DNA of 64,000 nt, taken from contig NZ_CP061378.1 of the NCBI RefSeq assembly GCF_015624485.1, positions 4,960,001 through 5,024,000 on the forward strand. Direction: 5' to 3'. This stretch comes from Bradyrhizobium genosp. L (GTDB taxonomy: Bacteria > Pseudomonadota > Alphaproteobacteria > Rhizobiales > Xanthobacteraceae). The notes beneath the pieces are model-generated. The model saw only the letters and a program-made list of their open reading frames with translations. It did no database searches and was not told the origin of the DNA. Position numbers and translations under genes: made by a program. Shown here in pieces: positions 63,772 to 64,000 of the stretch (position 1 is its first letter; each line of letters starts with the position of its first letter).

Positions 63772-64000
63772 TCAAACATCCAGCGCCTTGTAGCGGCGGA
63801 AGATGCCTTCCTCGTTGAATGGAATGCGGCGGTCGCTGGCGAGATAGGCCTTGATGTTCGGCCGCTCCGCGACGCGGTCGCGCAGCGCGATCAAGCGAGG
63901 CACCTTTTTCTCGAACCCCGCCATGCGCCTGGGAAATGCGTAGCGCAGGCCCTCCACGATCTGGAACAGCGACAGGTCGACATAGGTCGCGCGCCTGCCG
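63772..64000 (-). CDS. Glutathione S-transferase, C-terminal part (gene cut by the window edge)
   Basis: Only the last 75 residues are in the window; the frame stays open to base 64000, so the N-terminal part lies beyond it. The fragment reads ATYVDLSLFQIVEGLRYAFP, MAGFEKKVPRLIALRDRVAE, RPNIKAYLASDRRIPFNEEG and ends IFRRYKALDV. The YVDLSLFQIVEGL and RVAERPNIKAYLAS motifs are the all-helical C-terminal domain of a cytosolic GST. Function as glutathione-dependent detoxification is inferred. Confidence 0.86.
   Translation of the reverse strand, partial: GRRATYVDLSLFQIVEGLRYAFPRRMAGFEKKVPRLIALRDRVAERPNIKAYLASDRRIPFNEEGIFRRYKALDV

Overview
The window is a GC-rich chromosomal segment of an alphaproteobacterium, most probably Bradyrhizobium or a close relative in the Nitrobacteraceae. 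This is inferred from gene content (recA, alaS, single-chain gcvP, NADP-dependent icd, many small secreted Rhizobiales-type proteins), from an alphaproteobacterial SOS box (GTTC-N7-GTTC) at recA, and from many dispersed palindromic intergenic repeats of the kind common in Bradyrhizobium. No rRNA, tRNA, CRISPR array, insertion sequence or prophage was found. About 70 genes are called.

Layout. (1) 1-7600: a minus-strand cluster in transcription order OsmC-like protein, acyl-CoA dehydrogenase-like flavoprotein, two-domain rhodanese, nitrate/sulfonate-type ABC transporter (binding protein, permease, ATPase), cyanase; a TetR regulator is divergent. (2) 7690-9300: an SDR oxidoreductase and a SAM methyltransferase. 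(3) 9312-13635: an AraC regulator divergent from a two-gene unit, a Tat-exported protein with about 56 cysteines followed by a MauE-thioredoxin-thioredoxin fusion. (4) 13894-19024: TrmJ fused to a DUF559 nuclease-like domain, a membrane-fused alpha/beta hydrolase, icd, a DUF3455 protein. (5) 19286-24450: an unusual four-gene unit of two glycine-rich collagen-like proteins and two unknown proteins. (6) 24467-28411: alaS and a cyclic-nucleotide-gated K+ channel. (7) 28619-33252: tandem glycine riboswitch and gcvT-gcvH-gcvP. (8) 33386-36212: thioesterase, a small membrane protein, a DUF1835 protein, recA. (9) 36213-45330: a gene-poor gap, small secreted or lipoprotein genes, an amidase, PaaI thioesterase, HdeA-like protein, quinoprotein dehydrogenase, caspase-like protein. 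(10) 45654-53326: GNAT-like protein, MFS transporter, NIPSNAP, DsbA/FrnE, XRE regulator, truncated globin with an Rrf2/NsrR-like regulator, SET-domain protein. (11) 53481-57789: TetR regulator with two near-identical operator-promoter regions driving a carotenoid oxygenase and two membrane proteins. (12) 57871-64000: DUF429 protein, class I fumarase, Kazal-type inhibitor, ArsR/AHSA1 pair, ICMT-like methyltransferase, GFA-type protein, and the C-terminal end of a glutathione S-transferase cut by the window edge.

Most noteworthy are: the 19286-24450 unit, in which two adjacent proteins share a repeated module of a short beta segment followed by a glycine-rich run; the cysteine-rich Tat substrate paired with its probable disulfide machinery; the four-operator TetR regulon; the NsrR-like palindrome between a globin gene and an Rrf2 gene; the TrmJ-DUF559 fusion; and a two-member family of small secreted proteins ending in a DPWG motif. 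All functional statements rest on reading the sequence and family knowledge; no database search was run.
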